A stretch of DNA of 64,000 nucleotides from Aquabacter sediminis. Lineage in GTDB: Bacteria > Pseudomonadota > Alphaproteobacteria > Rhizobiales > Xanthobacteraceae. A program made the position numbers and the translations under genes. The notes beneath the pieces are model-generated. The model ran no database searches. It was not told the origin of the DNA and saw only the letters and a list, made by a program, of their open reading frames with translations. The DNA lies in NCBI RefSeq assembly GCF_028863665.1, contig NZ_JARBFX010000002.1:248001-312000 (forward strand), given 5' to 3'. Positions 1-12,322 of the stretch are shown here, in pieces; position 1 is the stretch's first letter, and every line of letters starts with the position of its first letter.

Positions 1-4011
<4,011 letters not shown>

Positions 4012-4271
4012 CTCGATCCTCGTCCGTCCTGGTCCTTGGGGTCCGGCCCTCCTGGACGCTCTCCTGGAAGGAAAGCTGCCGTGCCGGCCCATCGACCCCA
4101 CACCGTCCGACGGGAAAGGTGGGGGCATGCGCCATCCCTTTCCACGCCGCGACGGCTCTCCAGGCCGCCTGCCGTTTCAGGCCGCCTGGAGAACCGTCCC
4201 CTTCACCTCTCGCCATCTGCAAATGGCGAAACAGGCGGCCCCGGACACCGGGGCCGCCCTTTTTCAAAAGC
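4012..4271 (-). promoter_or_regulatory. rplL-rpoB intergenic region with three hairpins
   Basis: 260 bp without a gene. It holds three inverted repeats: 4234-4244/4248-4258 (11 bp, GC-rich, loop of 3, with T4-5 on the plus strand), 4211-4216/4223-4228 (6 bp) and 4151-4165/4184-4198 (15 bp, one mismatch, loop of 18). In E. coli this position holds an attenuator and an RNase III site that set the rpoB:rplL ratio. The same role here is inference. The first hairpin has its T-run on the plus strand, so on the transcribed strand it is only a weak terminator. Confidence 0.6.
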
Positions 4272-4649
<378 letters not shown>

Positions 4650-4702
4650 TGTCGTTTCTTTCTAGATAGGTTCGAAATTCAGGTTTGCGAGATCCAACCG
4701 CC

Positions 4703-5221
4703 TCACGCGGCTTCGTCCTGCTTGGCATAGGCCCCAAACACGCGCGCGAGCTTCGCAGCCGGCGCCGTGGTGAGCTGGGCGATCTTGGTAGCCGGGGCCT
4801 GGATGAGGCCGACCAGCTTCGCACGCAGCTCGTCAAGGGACGGCATGGTGGCGAGCGCCTTCACACCGTCAGCATTGAGGGCCGTCTTGCCCATCGCGCC
4901 GCCGAGGATGACGAACTTGTCGTTACCCTTGGCAAACTCGACGGCAACCTTCGGCGCCGCCACCGGATCGCTTGAATAAGCGATGATGGTGGGTCCCTTC
5001 AGAAGGGACGCCACATGGGCGACGTCGGAGCCTTCCAGAGCGATCTTGGCGAGGCGGTTCTTCGCCACCTTCACGGTCGCACCCTCGGCCTTCATCTGTC
5101 GACGAAGCTTCGACATCTGGGCCACGGTGAGGCCGGAATAGTGGGCCACCACGACGACCGAAGTGGTCTTGAACACTTCGGCGAGCGTCGTGACGAGCTC
5201 TTGTTTTTCCGCTCGATCCAC
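4703..5221 (-). CDS. rplJ: 50S ribosomal protein L10
   Basis: Anchor of the L7/L12 stalk, binding 23S rRNA with its N-terminal domain and L12 dimers with its C-terminal helix. It has 172 residues, beginning [18 protein letters not shown] and containing the typical [14 protein letters not shown] segment. The start codon is GTG at 5221, preceded by a purine-rich AAAGAGAGCC. It is first in the rplJ-rplL-rpoB transcript and is preceded by a long leader. L10 or L10-L12 normally represses its own translation by binding that leader. Confidence 0.97.
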   Translation of the reverse strand: MDRAEKQELVTTLAEVFKTTSVVVVAHYSGLTVAQMSKLRRQMKAEGATVKVAKNRLAKIALEGSDVAHVASLLKGPTIIAYSSDPVAAPKVAVEFAKGNDKFVILGGAMGKTALNADGVKALATMPSLDELRAKLVGLIQAPATKIAQLTTAPAAKLARVFGAYAKQDEAA

Positions 5222-5671
5222 GTCTGGCTCTCTTTAAGCCTGTGGCGGAACCAGAGACTGGCTCCACCGGTTGCACCTTGCCGCCCGACCGAAAGTGACC
5301 TGTCCATTGGACATGCCGCTCGCGGAACGCGCGACGCTCAATGCCCTGTCCCCTCGGATCCGGGTCACCGGCCACAAGGTGCTGGTTCGAACCGATCTGT
5401 TGCGGCAAGCTCGAGGCCGCCGCGCGAAATCCGTCTTCCCCGTCTATGCTGGCCCTCCAGAGGACCTTCCGGGCGGAAGGTCTGGCGAGGATTAAGCCAC
5501 GCGAAAGCATGGCGCCTGCAGTCTCGGACAGGACTTCTGCCCGCCCCTTCCCCGGCCGAAACCTGGGATTGAGACGAACATAAAGGCCGGGAGGGCGAAC
5601 CCTTCCAGCCCCTCCGACGCCGTCTCCGGCGTGGAAGCCATAAACCCGCCTCGCCTTTCGGCAACGCGGGA
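5222..5671 (-). promoter_or_regulatory. Putative rplJ (L10) leader
   Basis: About 450 nt between the predicted transcription start and the rplJ GTG, without a convincing gene. Near the start codon the transcript can fold GTGG/CCAC (5242-5245 with 5264-5267) and the inner CCAG/CTGG, just ahead of the ribosome binding site. A long structured leader here fits autogenous L10 control as known in other bacteria. The exact L10 site is not identified. Confidence 0.5.
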
Positions 5672-5677
5672 ACAGGG

Positions 5678-5706
5678 TGTATATAAGGTCAAGGCCGGCT
5701 TGTCAC
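5678..5706 (-). promoter_or_regulatory. Promoter of rplJ-rplL-rpoB
   Basis: On the minus strand GTGACA (5701-5706) is followed after exactly 17 nt by TATACA (5678-5683). This is a good sigma-70-type match, placed downstream of the rplA terminator and upstream of rplJ. The predicted start is near 5671. It separates the L11/L1 transcript from the L10/L12/beta transcript. Confidence 0.65.
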
Positions 5707-5879
5707 GCCCTCCCGCACTTTTTTCTCTTGACGCGGAAGCCGTCCTGTTACAGCCGATCCACCCCTTCCCCGCTTCGGCATCATGCGGGAAAGGACGGCC
5801 CAAACGCTTCTGCCGCAAGGATTCCGGATCTTTCGCGACGACGCCCCTGCCCTGCCGCGGCCGCAGACCGCAAATGCAG

Positions 5880-5906
5880 AAAGGCCGGGCGCAGGGCCCG
5901 GCCTTT
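5880..5906 (-). terminator. Terminator after rplA
   Basis: Perfect 11-bp inverted repeat AAAGGCCGGGC/GCCCGGCCTTT (5880-5890 and 5896-5906) with a 5-nt loop, 42 bp downstream of the rplA stop. The tail on the minus strand is TTTCTGCATTT, so the U-run is imperfect, but the stem and position fit an intrinsic terminator for rplK-rplA. Confidence 0.75.
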
Positions 5907-5948
5907 CAAACCTCAACACAGAAGCGCCCGGAGGCGATTCTCGTCCGA

Positions 5949-6647
5949 TCAGGCGACCAGCACGGTGGAGGGCTCCACCTTGATGCCCGGGCCCATGGTC
6001 GACGACACCGCCACGCGCTGCACATAGGTGCCCTTGGCGCCGGTGGGCTTGGCCTTCACAACCGCGTCCACGAAGGCGCGGATGTTCTCGGCCAGCTTGT
6101 CCTGCTCGAAGGAGGCCTTGCCGATACCGCCGTGGATGATACCGGCCTTCTCGACGCGGAACTCCACCGCGCCGCCCTTGGCGGCGGCGACGGCGCCCTT
6201 CACGTCCATGGTGACGGTACCAACCTTCGGGTTCGGCATCAGGCCGCGCGGGCCGAGCACCTTGCCGAGGCGGCCGACGAGCGGCATCAGGTCCGGGGTG
6301 GCGATGCAGCGATCGAAGTCGATCGTGCCGCCCTGGATGGTCTCCAGCAGGTCCTCGGCGCCGACAATGTCAGCCCCGGCGGCCTTCGCCTCGTCCGCCT
6401 TGGCGCCGCGGGCGAACACCGCCACGCGCACCGTGCGGCCCGAGCCGTTGGGCAGGTTGCAGACGCCACGGACCATCTGGTCCGCATGGCGGGGATCCAC
6501 GCCGAGATTGATCGCGACCTCGATGGTCTCGTCGAACTTGGCGGTGGTGCGCTCCTTCAGGAGGGCGAGAGCCTCGTCCAGAGAATAGAGCTTGGTGCGA
6601 TCGATACCCTCGCGGGTGGCGCGGACGCGCTTGCCGTGATTCGCCAT
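5949..6647 (-). CDS. rplA: 50S ribosomal protein L1
   Basis: Mobile L1-stalk protein next to the E site; it also acts as translational repressor of the L11 operon in many bacteria. It has 232 residues, starting [16 protein letters not shown] and containing the L1 signature region around [18 protein letters not shown]. The ATG at 6647 is chosen because AGGGGTGAG lies just upstream. A GTG three codons earlier would overlap the rplK stop. It follows rplK by 5 bp and ends before a strong hairpin terminator. Confidence 0.97.
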   Translation of the reverse strand: MANHGKRVRATREGIDRTKLYSLDEALALLKERTTAKFDETIEVAINLGVDPRHADQMVRGVCNLPNGSGRTVRVAVFARGAKADEAKAAGADIVGAEDLLETIQGGTIDFDRCIATPDLMPLVGRLGKVLGPRGLMPNPKVGTVTMDVKGAVAAAKGGAVEFRVEKAGIIHGGIGKASFEQDKLAENIRAFVDAVVKAKPTGAKGTYVQRVAVSSTMGPGIKVEPSTVLVA

Positions 6648-6652
6648 GATGC

Positions 6653-7102
6653 TCACCCCTGAACCTGGAGGCCCATGGACCGGGCCGAGCCTTCGATCAT
6701 CTGAAGCGCGGCCTCAACGGTGTCGCAGTTCAGATCCTTCATCTTCTTCTCGGCGATCTCGACCATCTGGGCGCGGGTCACCTTGCCGACGGTCGCACCC
6801 TTGCCGGGGGTCTTGGAGCCGGAGCCGGGCTTCTTCTTCGTCTCGAGGCCGGCGGCCTTCTTGAGGAAGTAGGAGACCGGAGGGGTCTTCAGCTCGAAGG
6901 TGAAGGAGCGATCCTGGTAGACGGTGATGACGACGGGGATGGGCATCCCCTTCTCTTCCTTCGCCGTCTGGGCGTTGAACGCCTTGCAGAATTCCATGAT
7001 GTTCAGGCCGCGCTGACCGAGCGCGGGGCCAATCGGCGGCGCCGGGTTGGCGCTGCCAGCCGCAACCTGCAGCTTGACGTAACCGGTAATCTTCTTCGCC
7101 AT
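6653..7102 (-). CDS. rplK: 50S ribosomal protein L11
   Basis: Component of the GTPase-associated centre, binding helices 43/44 of 23S rRNA. It has 149 residues, starting [16 protein letters not shown]. The Pro-rich linker ([16 protein letters not shown], about residues 17-32) and the C-terminal rRNA-binding domain are intact. The ATG at 7102 has GGGAG upstream. rplK is normally preceded by secE-nusG; here the next gene upstream on the same strand is paaE, 245 bp away, so the usual neighbour is missing. Confidence 0.97.
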   Translation of the reverse strand: MAKKITGYVKLQVAAGSANPAPPIGPALGQRGLNIMEFCKAFNAQTAKEEKGMPIPVVITVYQDRSFTFELKTPPVSYFLKKAAGLETKKKPGSGSKTPGKGATVGKVTRAQMVEIAEKKMKDLNCDTVEAALQMIEGSARSMGLQVQG

Positions 7103-7347
7103 CTTAAACTCCCGTGAAACGCCGAAAAGCCCGCAGGTGCGGGCCAGCCGGCCAGGAATGCGTGGTCTGGATCTTGGAGGTGCGTGGCGAAACGCCCGCC
7201 TCACCTCCCACGCCACGTGCGGGGATGCCTCCCCGTCCGCATTCCCCGAAAGGTGCCAGGCACCCTCAAGGGAGGCGCCTCCTTATCGGATGAGCGCCCA
7301 GGATGCAAGGGCGGAGCATGTGAGCGCCCCGCCAGTGCCCCGTCTGC
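7103..7347 (-). promoter_or_regulatory. rplK leader with terminator-like hairpin
   Basis: 245 bp between the paaE stop and the rplK start. A 6-bp GCCCGC/GCGGGC stem with a 4-nt loop (7129-7144) is followed on the transcribed strand by TTTT, only 22 nt before the rplK ATG. Further up are a perfect 12-bp palindrome GGAGGCGCCTCC (7271-7282) and GGTGCC-A-GGCACC (about 7252-7264). The hairpin could end paa readthrough or act as an L11-operon attenuator. I could not place a convincing promoter. Confidence 0.5.
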
Positions 7348-8499
7348 CTACATCTGATCGAAGTCGATGACCACGCGCGCGCTGGTGGGATGGGCCTGGC
7401 AGGTGAGGATGAAGCCCGCCTCCAGCTCCCAGCCTTCCAGCGAATAATTGAGGTCCATCTCGGCCGAGCCCTCCACCACCTTGGCGCGGCAGGTGGAGCA
7501 CATGCCGCCCTTGCAGGCGAAGGGCAGGTCCATGCCCGCCCGCAGCGCGGCGTCCAGGATCGCCTCGCCCTGCGCCACCGGCACGTCGCGGCGCTTGCCG
7601 TCGACAATGAGGGAGGCCACATGCGCGGGCGCCGCTTCCGGGGCGATGACGGGCTTGGGACGCGGCTTGCCGCCATAAGCGGAGACGAAGCGTTCCACAT
7701 GGACCTTTTCGGGGGGCAGGCCGAGATCCTTCAGCGTGCCCTCCAGCTCATCGATCATGGCGGTGGGGCCGCAGACGAAGGCATGGTCCACGGCGGCGGC
7801 CGGCACCATGGCAGTGAGCAGCAGGCGCACCTTCTCGCCATTGAGGTGTCCGTTCAGCACTGGCAGGTCCTGCTCTTCCCGCGAGAGCACGTGGAACACC
7901 GAGAGGCGACCCAGGAAACGATCCTTCAGCTCCTCCAGCTCCGTGCGGAAGAGGATGTCGGTGGTCGTGCGGTTGCCGTAGAAGAGATAGAAGCGGCTGT
8001 CCGGCTCGCGTGAGAGCACACCGCGCGCAATGGACAGGACCGGGGTGATGCCCGAGCCCGCCGCGAAGGCCACATGGATGCGGCCATTGCCGGGATCGCC
8101 CTCCAGGCCGAAGCGGCCGGTGGGGGTCATCACGTCGATGGTGTCGCCGGCGGCGAGGTTCGCGTTCACCCAGCCAGAGAAGACCCCGCTCTCCACCTGC
8201 TTCACCGCCACCCGCAGTTCGCCGTCATCGGGCCCGGAGCAGATGGAATAGGAGCGACGTACCTCTTCCCCGTCGATGGTGGTGCGCAGGGTCAGGTACT
8301 GGCCGGGCGCGAAGGCAAAGTCGGCGGCAAGATCGGCCGGCACGTCAAAGGTGATGGACACCGCCTCGGGCGTCTCCCGGCGCACCTCGCGCACGGTGAG
8401 CGCGTGGAACTTCGGCACCGCGCGGCCGGCGGCCGGCGCAAGTGGGGGAAGGGCCGGGCTGCCGCCGGTCGCGGCATTGGCTTCAAGGACCGTGGACAT
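7348..8499 (-). CDS. paaE: Phenylacetyl-CoA epoxidase, reductase subunit PaaE
   Basis: NAD(P)H:acceptor reductase that passes electrons through FAD and a [2Fe-2S] cluster to the di-iron oxygenase PaaA. It has 383 residues. The N-terminal ferredoxin-reductase half has the FAD motif RRSYSICS and the nucleotide motif GSGITPVLS. The C-terminal plant-type ferredoxin domain has Cys spaced C-x4-C-x2-C (FACKGGMCSTC) and a fourth Cys in ILTCQAH. It is the last gene of paaABCDE, 12 bp after paaD. GGGAA precedes the ATG. Confidence 0.95.
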   Translation of the reverse strand: MSTVLEANAATGGSPALPPLAPAAGRAVPKFHALTVREVRRETPEAVSITFDVPADLAADFAFAPGQYLTLRTTIDGEEVRRSYSICSGPDDGELRVAVKQVESGVFSGWVNANLAAGDTIDVMTPTGRFGLEGDPGNGRIHVAFAAGSGITPVLSIARGVLSREPDSRFYLFYGNRTTTDILFRTELEELKDRFLGRLSVFHVLSREEQDLPVLNGHLNGEKVRLLLTAMVPAAAVDHAFVCGPTAMIDELEGTLKDLGLPPEKVHVERFVSAYGGKPRPKPVIAPEAAPAHVASLIVDGKRRDVPVAQGEAILDAALRAGMDLPFACKGGMCSTCRAKVVEGSAEMDLNYSLEGWELEAGFILTCQAHPTSARVVIDFDQM

Positions 8500-8511
8500 G
8501 GCGTTTCCCGT

Positions 8512-9039
8512 TCAATGGCATTTGAAATAGTCGAAGGGTTCCCGGCAGGCGTTGCAGCGCCACAGGGACTTGCAGGAGGTGGAGCCGAAGGCCGCGATCT
8601 CCGACGTGTCGGTGGCCCCGCATTGGGGACAGGCCACCTGCTCCTCGCCGAAGAGCGCCCGGCGCCCTCCCCCCTTGGACGGTGGCGCGATGCCGTAGGC
8701 GCGCAGCTTCTCGCGCCCCTCTTCGCTCATCCAGTCGGTGGTCCAGGCGGGCGAGAGCACCGTCCTGACGGTGACGGGGCCAAGCCCCGCCTTATCCAGC
8801 GCCAGCTCGATCTCCAGCGCGATCATGTTCATGGCCGGGCAGCCGGAATAGGTGGGGGTGATCAGCACCTCGATCCGCCCGTCCACCATCTGCACGTCCC
8901 GCAGCACGCCGAGATCGGCGATGGTGAGCACCGGGATTTCCGGGTCCGTCACTTGGCCCGCCACGGCGCGCGCGGTCTCCAGGAGGCGCGCCTCCGGCCC
9001 GGTTCCGGTGCCGGAGAGCGCCCCGAGGGGCTGGTTCAC
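8512..9039 (-). CDS. paaD: Phenylacetyl-CoA epoxidase, PaaD subunit
   Basis: MIP18/DUF59-family accessory protein needed for PaaABCE activity, thought to act in metal or Fe-S maturation. It has 175 residues. The N-terminal DUF59 part contains DPEIPVLTIADLGVLRDV and PTYSGCPAM. The C-terminus carries two CxxC pairs (CPQC and CNAC) that probably bind zinc. Its ATG overlaps the paaC stop by 4 bp, indicating translational coupling. PaaJ is an older name for the same subunit. Confidence 0.93.
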   Translation of the reverse strand: MNQPLGALSGTGTGPEARLLETARAVAGQVTDPEIPVLTIADLGVLRDVQMVDGRIEVLITPTYSGCPAMNMIALEIELALDKAGLGPVTVRTVLSPAWTTDWMSEEGREKLRAYGIAPPSKGGGRRALFGEEQVACPQCGATDTSEIAAFGSTSCKSLWRCNACREPFDYFKCH

Positions 9040-9812
9040 CAGGTCGCCCCGGGGAAGGTGCGCTGGAGATATTGCAGCTCGGTGAGCAGGTGGCCGAGAT
9101 GCTCGGAATGGCGGCCCTGGCGCCCGCCTTTGTGCATCCAGGTGCCGGCGGGAAGGGTCAGCGTCGCCTCGGCGATCACCGCATCCACCTTGGCCTTAAA
9201 GCCCGCGCGCAGCGGCTCTGGGTCCACAGCCACGCCCGCCTCGATCAAGGCGCGCTCGGGGGCATCCACTTCGAACAGCTCGCCGGTGAAGGCCCACAGC
9301 TCGTCCACGGCCGCCTGCGCCCGCTGATGGCTCTCCGCCGTGCCGTCGCCGAGGCGGATGATCCATTCGGCGCAGTGGCGCACATGATAGGCGCTTTCCT
9401 TCTCCGCCTTGGCGGCGATGGCGGCGAGCGTCGCGTCGGACGAGCCCATCAGCGCCCGCCAATAGGGATCGATGAAGGCGGAATAGAAAAACTGGCGCAC
9501 CATGGTGCGGGCGAAATCGCCGTTGGGCTGCTCCACCAGGAGGAGGTTCTGGTAGTCCCGCTCGCCGCGCAGATAGGCGAAGGCGTCCTCGTCGTGGCCC
9601 GCGCCTTCCACTTCGCCCGCATAGCTATAGAGCGCGCGCGCCTGGCCGATGAGGTCGAGGCCCATATTGGCGAGCGCCATCTCCTCTTCCATGAGGGGCG
9701 CATGCCCGCACCATTCGGAGAGGCGATGGCCGAGGATGAGCGCATCGTCGGCGCGGCGCAGCAGATAGCGCACGAGCGGAATGTCCGCCACTTGGATGCT
9801 GGAGGTGGCCAT
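9036..9812 (-). CDS. paaC: Phenylacetyl-CoA epoxidase, structural subunit PaaC
   Basis: Ferritin-fold partner of PaaA that lacks the catalytic metal site and stabilises the heterodimer. It has 258 residues, as expected, mostly helical. Recognised by LVRYLLRRADDALILGHRLS near the N-terminus and the C-terminal HKGGRQGRHSEHLGHLLTE. It lies 58 bp downstream of paaB and overlaps paaD by 4 bp. PaaI is an older name. Confidence 0.95.
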   Translation of the reverse strand: MATSSIQVADIPLVRYLLRRADDALILGHRLSEWCGHAPLMEEEMALANMGLDLIGQARALYSYAGEVEGAGHDEDAFAYLRGERDYQNLLLVEQPNGDFARTMVRQFFYSAFIDPYWRALMGSSDATLAAIAAKAEKESAYHVRHCAEWIIRLGDGTAESHQRAQAAVDELWAFTGELFEVDAPERALIEAGVAVDPEPLRAGFKAKVDAVIAEATLTLPAGTWMHKGGRQGRHSEHLGHLLTELQYLQRTFPGATW

Positions 9813-9870
9813 GATGTGTCCCTCTTGCCGTTCCCTTGCCCGTTTTTCCTTCTGAACGTGCCGGGCACGC

Positions 9871-10158
9871 TCACATGTGGCCGACTTCCTCGGGCACGTC
9901 GTAGAAAGTGGGGTGGCGGTAGATCTTCGAGGCCGTGGGCTCGAACATCATGTCCTTGTCCGCCGGGTCCGAGGCCGTGATGGCGTTGGAGGGGACCACC
10001 CAGATGGACAGGCCTTCACCCCGGCGGGTGTAGAGGTCGCGGGCCGCCTGGAGGGCGAGGGTGGAATCGGCCGCGTGCAGCGAGCCCACATGCTTGTGGG
10101 CGAGGCCATTGCGCGAGCGGATGAAGACTTCCCAGAGCGGGACGGCATTGACGGGCAT
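9871..10158 (-). CDS. paaB: Phenylacetyl-CoA epoxidase, subunit PaaB
   Basis: Small subunit that bridges PaaAC heterodimers and is required for activity. It has 95 residues, full length, with the family core WEVFIRSRNGLAHKHVGSLH and the C-terminal TASKIYRHPTFYDVPEEVGH. Sequence GGAGGAAACGC precedes the ATG. It is separated from paaA by 304 bp, unusual for this tight operon. The gap is filled by an inverted pair of palindromic repeats. Confidence 0.95.
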   Translation of the reverse strand: MPVNAVPLWEVFIRSRNGLAHKHVGSLHAADSTLALQAARDLYTRRGEGLSIWVVPSNAITASDPADKDMMFEPTASKIYRHPTFYDVPEEVGHM

Positions 10159-10292
10159 TGCGTTTCCTCCTGTTGGCAGCCGGCCCCACCGGTCGCTCGG
10201 GGGCGCTCACTGCGTTTGGCGGCGACATCGTTGGTTTATTGGTGCGGGTGCCGCCGGACTCTCGCCCCGCTCACCCTCTCCCCACCTGGAAC

Positions 10293-10450
10293 TCCCCTCT
10301 CCCGCAATGCGGGGGAGGGAGAGGGAGGGGGCCGTCCGGGAGCAGGCCCGGCGATGTCATGTGGAGCCCTGCCCCTCACCATCCACCAAAGCCTTCCCCC
10401 TCCACCGTTCCCCCTCCCCGACCCTCCCCCGCAAGCGGGAGAGGGGGCGC
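10293..10450. repeat. REP-like inverted repeat pair 1 (paaA-paaB gap)
   Basis: Two copies of one GC-rich palindromic element in opposite orientation: 10293-10331 (CTCTCCCGC, AATG, CGGGGGAGGG then AGAGGGAGGGG) and 10412-10450 (CCCTCCCCCGC, AA, GCGGGAGAGGG). They are about 80 bp apart and can fold on each other as well as individually. They occupy most of the 304-bp gap inside the paa transcript. Three more such pairs occur in this window. Confidence 0.8.
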
Positions 10451-10462
10451 GTCGTGCCGGAG

Positions 10463-11449
10463 TCAGGCGGCGGCCTTGGCCTTGCGCTTCTCGGCGAAAG
10501 CAAGCGCGGCATCGCGCACCCAGGCGCCGTCGTCGTGGGCCTTGCGGCGGGCGGCCATGCGGTCGCGATTGCACGGGCCGTTGCCGGCGATCACCTGCTT
10601 GAACTCCTCCCAGTCGATGGCGCCGTACTCCCAGTGGCCGGTCTCTTCATTGAGCTTGAGGTCCGGGTCGGGAAGGGTGAGGCCCAGATAATGGGCCTGC
10701 GGCACGGTGGCATCGACGAACTTCTGGCGCAGCTCGTCATTGGAGAAGCGCTTGATCTTCCAGCGGGTGGAGGCGTCCGAATGCTGGCTGGCCGCATCGG
10801 GCGGGCCGAACATCATCAGGCAGGGCCACCACCAGCGGTTCAGCGCGTCCTGCGCCATCTCCTTCTGCTCGGCGCTGCCCTTGGCCAGCGTCAGCATGAT
10901 CTCGTAGCCCTGGCGCTGGTGGAAGGATTCCTCCTTGCACACCCGGATCATGGCGCGGGCATAGGGGCCGTAGGAGCAGCGGCACAGCGGGATCTGGTTC
11001 ATGATCGCCGCGCCGTCCACCAGCCAGCCGATGGCGCCAATGTCCGCCCAGGTCAGGGTCGGATAGTTGAAGATGGACGAATATTTCGCCTTGCCGGACA
11101 GGAGCTGGTCCACCAGCTCCTCGCGCGAGGTGCCCAGCGTCTCGGCGGCCGCATAGAGATACAGGCCGTGGCCGCACTCGTCCTGCACCTTGGCGAGCAG
11201 GGCCGCCTTGCGGCGGAGCGAGGGGGCGCGGGTGATCCAGTTGCCCTCGGGCAGCATGCCGATGATCTCGGAATGGGCATGCTGGGAGATCTGGCGGGTC
11301 AGCGTCTTGCGATAGGCGGCCGGCATCCAGTCATTGGGCTCGATGCGCTGCTCATCGTCGATGCGCGCCTGAAAGCGCGCGAGCAGCGCGGCATCTTCGA
11401 GCGTGCGGTCATTGGCGTCGGGATTGGCGTTGAGAGCCTGCGTGTACAT
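10463..11449 (-). CDS. paaA: Phenylacetyl-CoA epoxidase, catalytic subunit PaaA
   Basis: Di-iron oxygenase subunit that forms the 1,2-epoxide of phenylacetyl-CoA, the committing step of aerobic phenylacetate breakdown. It has 328 residues. The ferritin-type metal motifs are visible as [17 protein letters not shown] and [10 protein letters not shown]. It is first in the operon, with GGGAGG ahead of the ATG and a near-consensus promoter 24-52 bp upstream. The ligase paaK and the later ring-opening and beta-oxidation genes are not in this window. Confidence 0.96.
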   Translation of the reverse strand: MYTQALNANPDANDRTLEDAALLARFQARIDDEQRIEPNDWMPAAYRKTLTRQISQHAHSEIIGMLPEGNWITRAPSLRRKAALLAKVQDECGHGLYLYAAAETLGTSREELVDQLLSGKAKYSSIFNYPTLTWADIGAIGWLVDGAAIMNQIPLCRCSYGPYARAMIRVCKEESFHQRQGYEIMLTLAKGSAEQKEMAQDALNRWWWPCLMMFGPPDAASQHSDASTRWKIKRFSNDELRQKFVDATVPQAHYLGLTLPDPDLKLNEETGHWEYGAIDWEEFKQVIAGNGPCNRDRMAARRKAHDDGAWVRDAALAFAEKRKAKAAA

Positions 11450-11472
11450 GCGGTCCTCCCTATCTTGGAAAA

Positions 11473-11501
11473 ATTATATGTGACGAAATTTGAGATCGCA
11501 A
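11473..11501 (-). promoter_or_regulatory. paaA promoter
   Basis: On the minus strand TTGCGA (11496-11501), 17 nt, TATAAT (11473-11478, a perfect -10). Predicted start is near 11466, giving a leader of about 17 nt with GGGAGG before the paaA ATG. Immediately upstream is GTAAACATGTTAC on the minus strand (11511-11523) with an 8-bp palindromic core AACATGTT, a candidate operator at about -50. Confidence 0.75.
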
Positions 11502-11600
11502 CTGATTTTTGTAACATGTTTACGATCGGGGTCGCCGATCTGCTCGTGCGCGGCGCCTGAAATGCCCGCCTTGCCCCCTCCTGGCCTTCCAGGACCCCGC

Positions 11601-11738
11601 CCCTCCCCGGCCCTTCCCCGCTTCGCGGGAGAGGGGGGGCCGGCGCGCCCGGCGGCACGCCTCCGCACCAAGCCGCCGGCCTCCCTCCCGCACTGTCCCG
11701 CCCCCTCTCCCGCTTGCTGGGGAGGGGGAGGGCTCGGC
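11601..11738. repeat. REP-like inverted repeat pair 2 (upstream of paaA)
   Basis: Copies at 11601-11640 (CCCTCCCCGG then CCCTTCCCCGC, TT, CGCGGGAGAGGGG) and 11702-11738 (CCCTCTCCCGC, TTGC, TGGGGAGGGGGAGGG), in opposite orientation about 60 bp apart, in the 419-bp region between paaA and the PhnA-domain gene. Same element family as pair 1. Besides the paaA promoter nothing else is seen in this gap. Confidence 0.8.
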
Positions 11739-11868
11739 GGCTGGTGCGGGCAGCTGACGCCCACGGCATGCTGCCCCGGAAAGAGAAAGCTGCCATGCCG
11801 CCGCCGGCCTCGCTTTCGCTTCACGCCCTCGTGTATGGTCCGCGCCCCATCACAACCGGAAGAACGCC

Positions 11869-12177
11869 ATGAGCACCGAAGGCGATTATGTGTATGACGA
11901 AGCCACCGGCGAATGGCTGAGCCCGGAGGATGCCGCCGCCCGGAAGGCTGAGGCCGGCGCCGGCGTCGAGGTACGCGACGCGCTGGGCAACCTGCTCCAG
12001 GACGGCGACAGCGTGACCCTGATCAAGGACCTGACGGTCAAGGGCGCGGGCCAGACGCTGAAGCGCGGCACCGTCATCAAGACCATCCGCCTCACCGGCG
12101 ACGCCCAGGAGATCGACTGCCGCTATCCCGGCATCAAGGGCCTGGTGCTGCGCGCGGAGTTCGTCAAGAAGGTCTGA
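11869..12177 (+). CDS. PhnA-domain protein
   Basis: 102 residues. The C-terminal two thirds (EVRDALGNLLQDGDSVTLIK, then KGAGQTLKRGTVIKTIRL and LVLRAEFVKKV) match the PhnA/YjdM C-terminal SH3-like domain. The zinc-ribbon half found in YjdM is absent and replaced by a short acidic N-terminus. Despite the name, the domain is not an established phosphonate enzyme, and no other phn gene is here. Function unknown. It stands alone between paaA (divergent) and fumC. Confidence 0.8.
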   Translation: MSTEGDYVYDEATGEWLSPEDAAARKAEAGAGVEVRDALGNLLQDGDSVTLIKDLTVKGAGQTLKRGTVIKTIRLTGDAQEIDCRYPGIKGLVLRAEFVKKV

Positions 12178-12322
12178 TCGACCAGCCCCATCGGGGTCCG
12201 TTTCCGGCCGTCCCATACCGCACCCGAAATGGAAGCAATTTCACTTGCATGGGACGTCATGAGCCATTTGCATCCCGCCGCCATTCTGCGCAGTCTGGAT
12301 GCAATCAATAAGGGGGCGGCCC

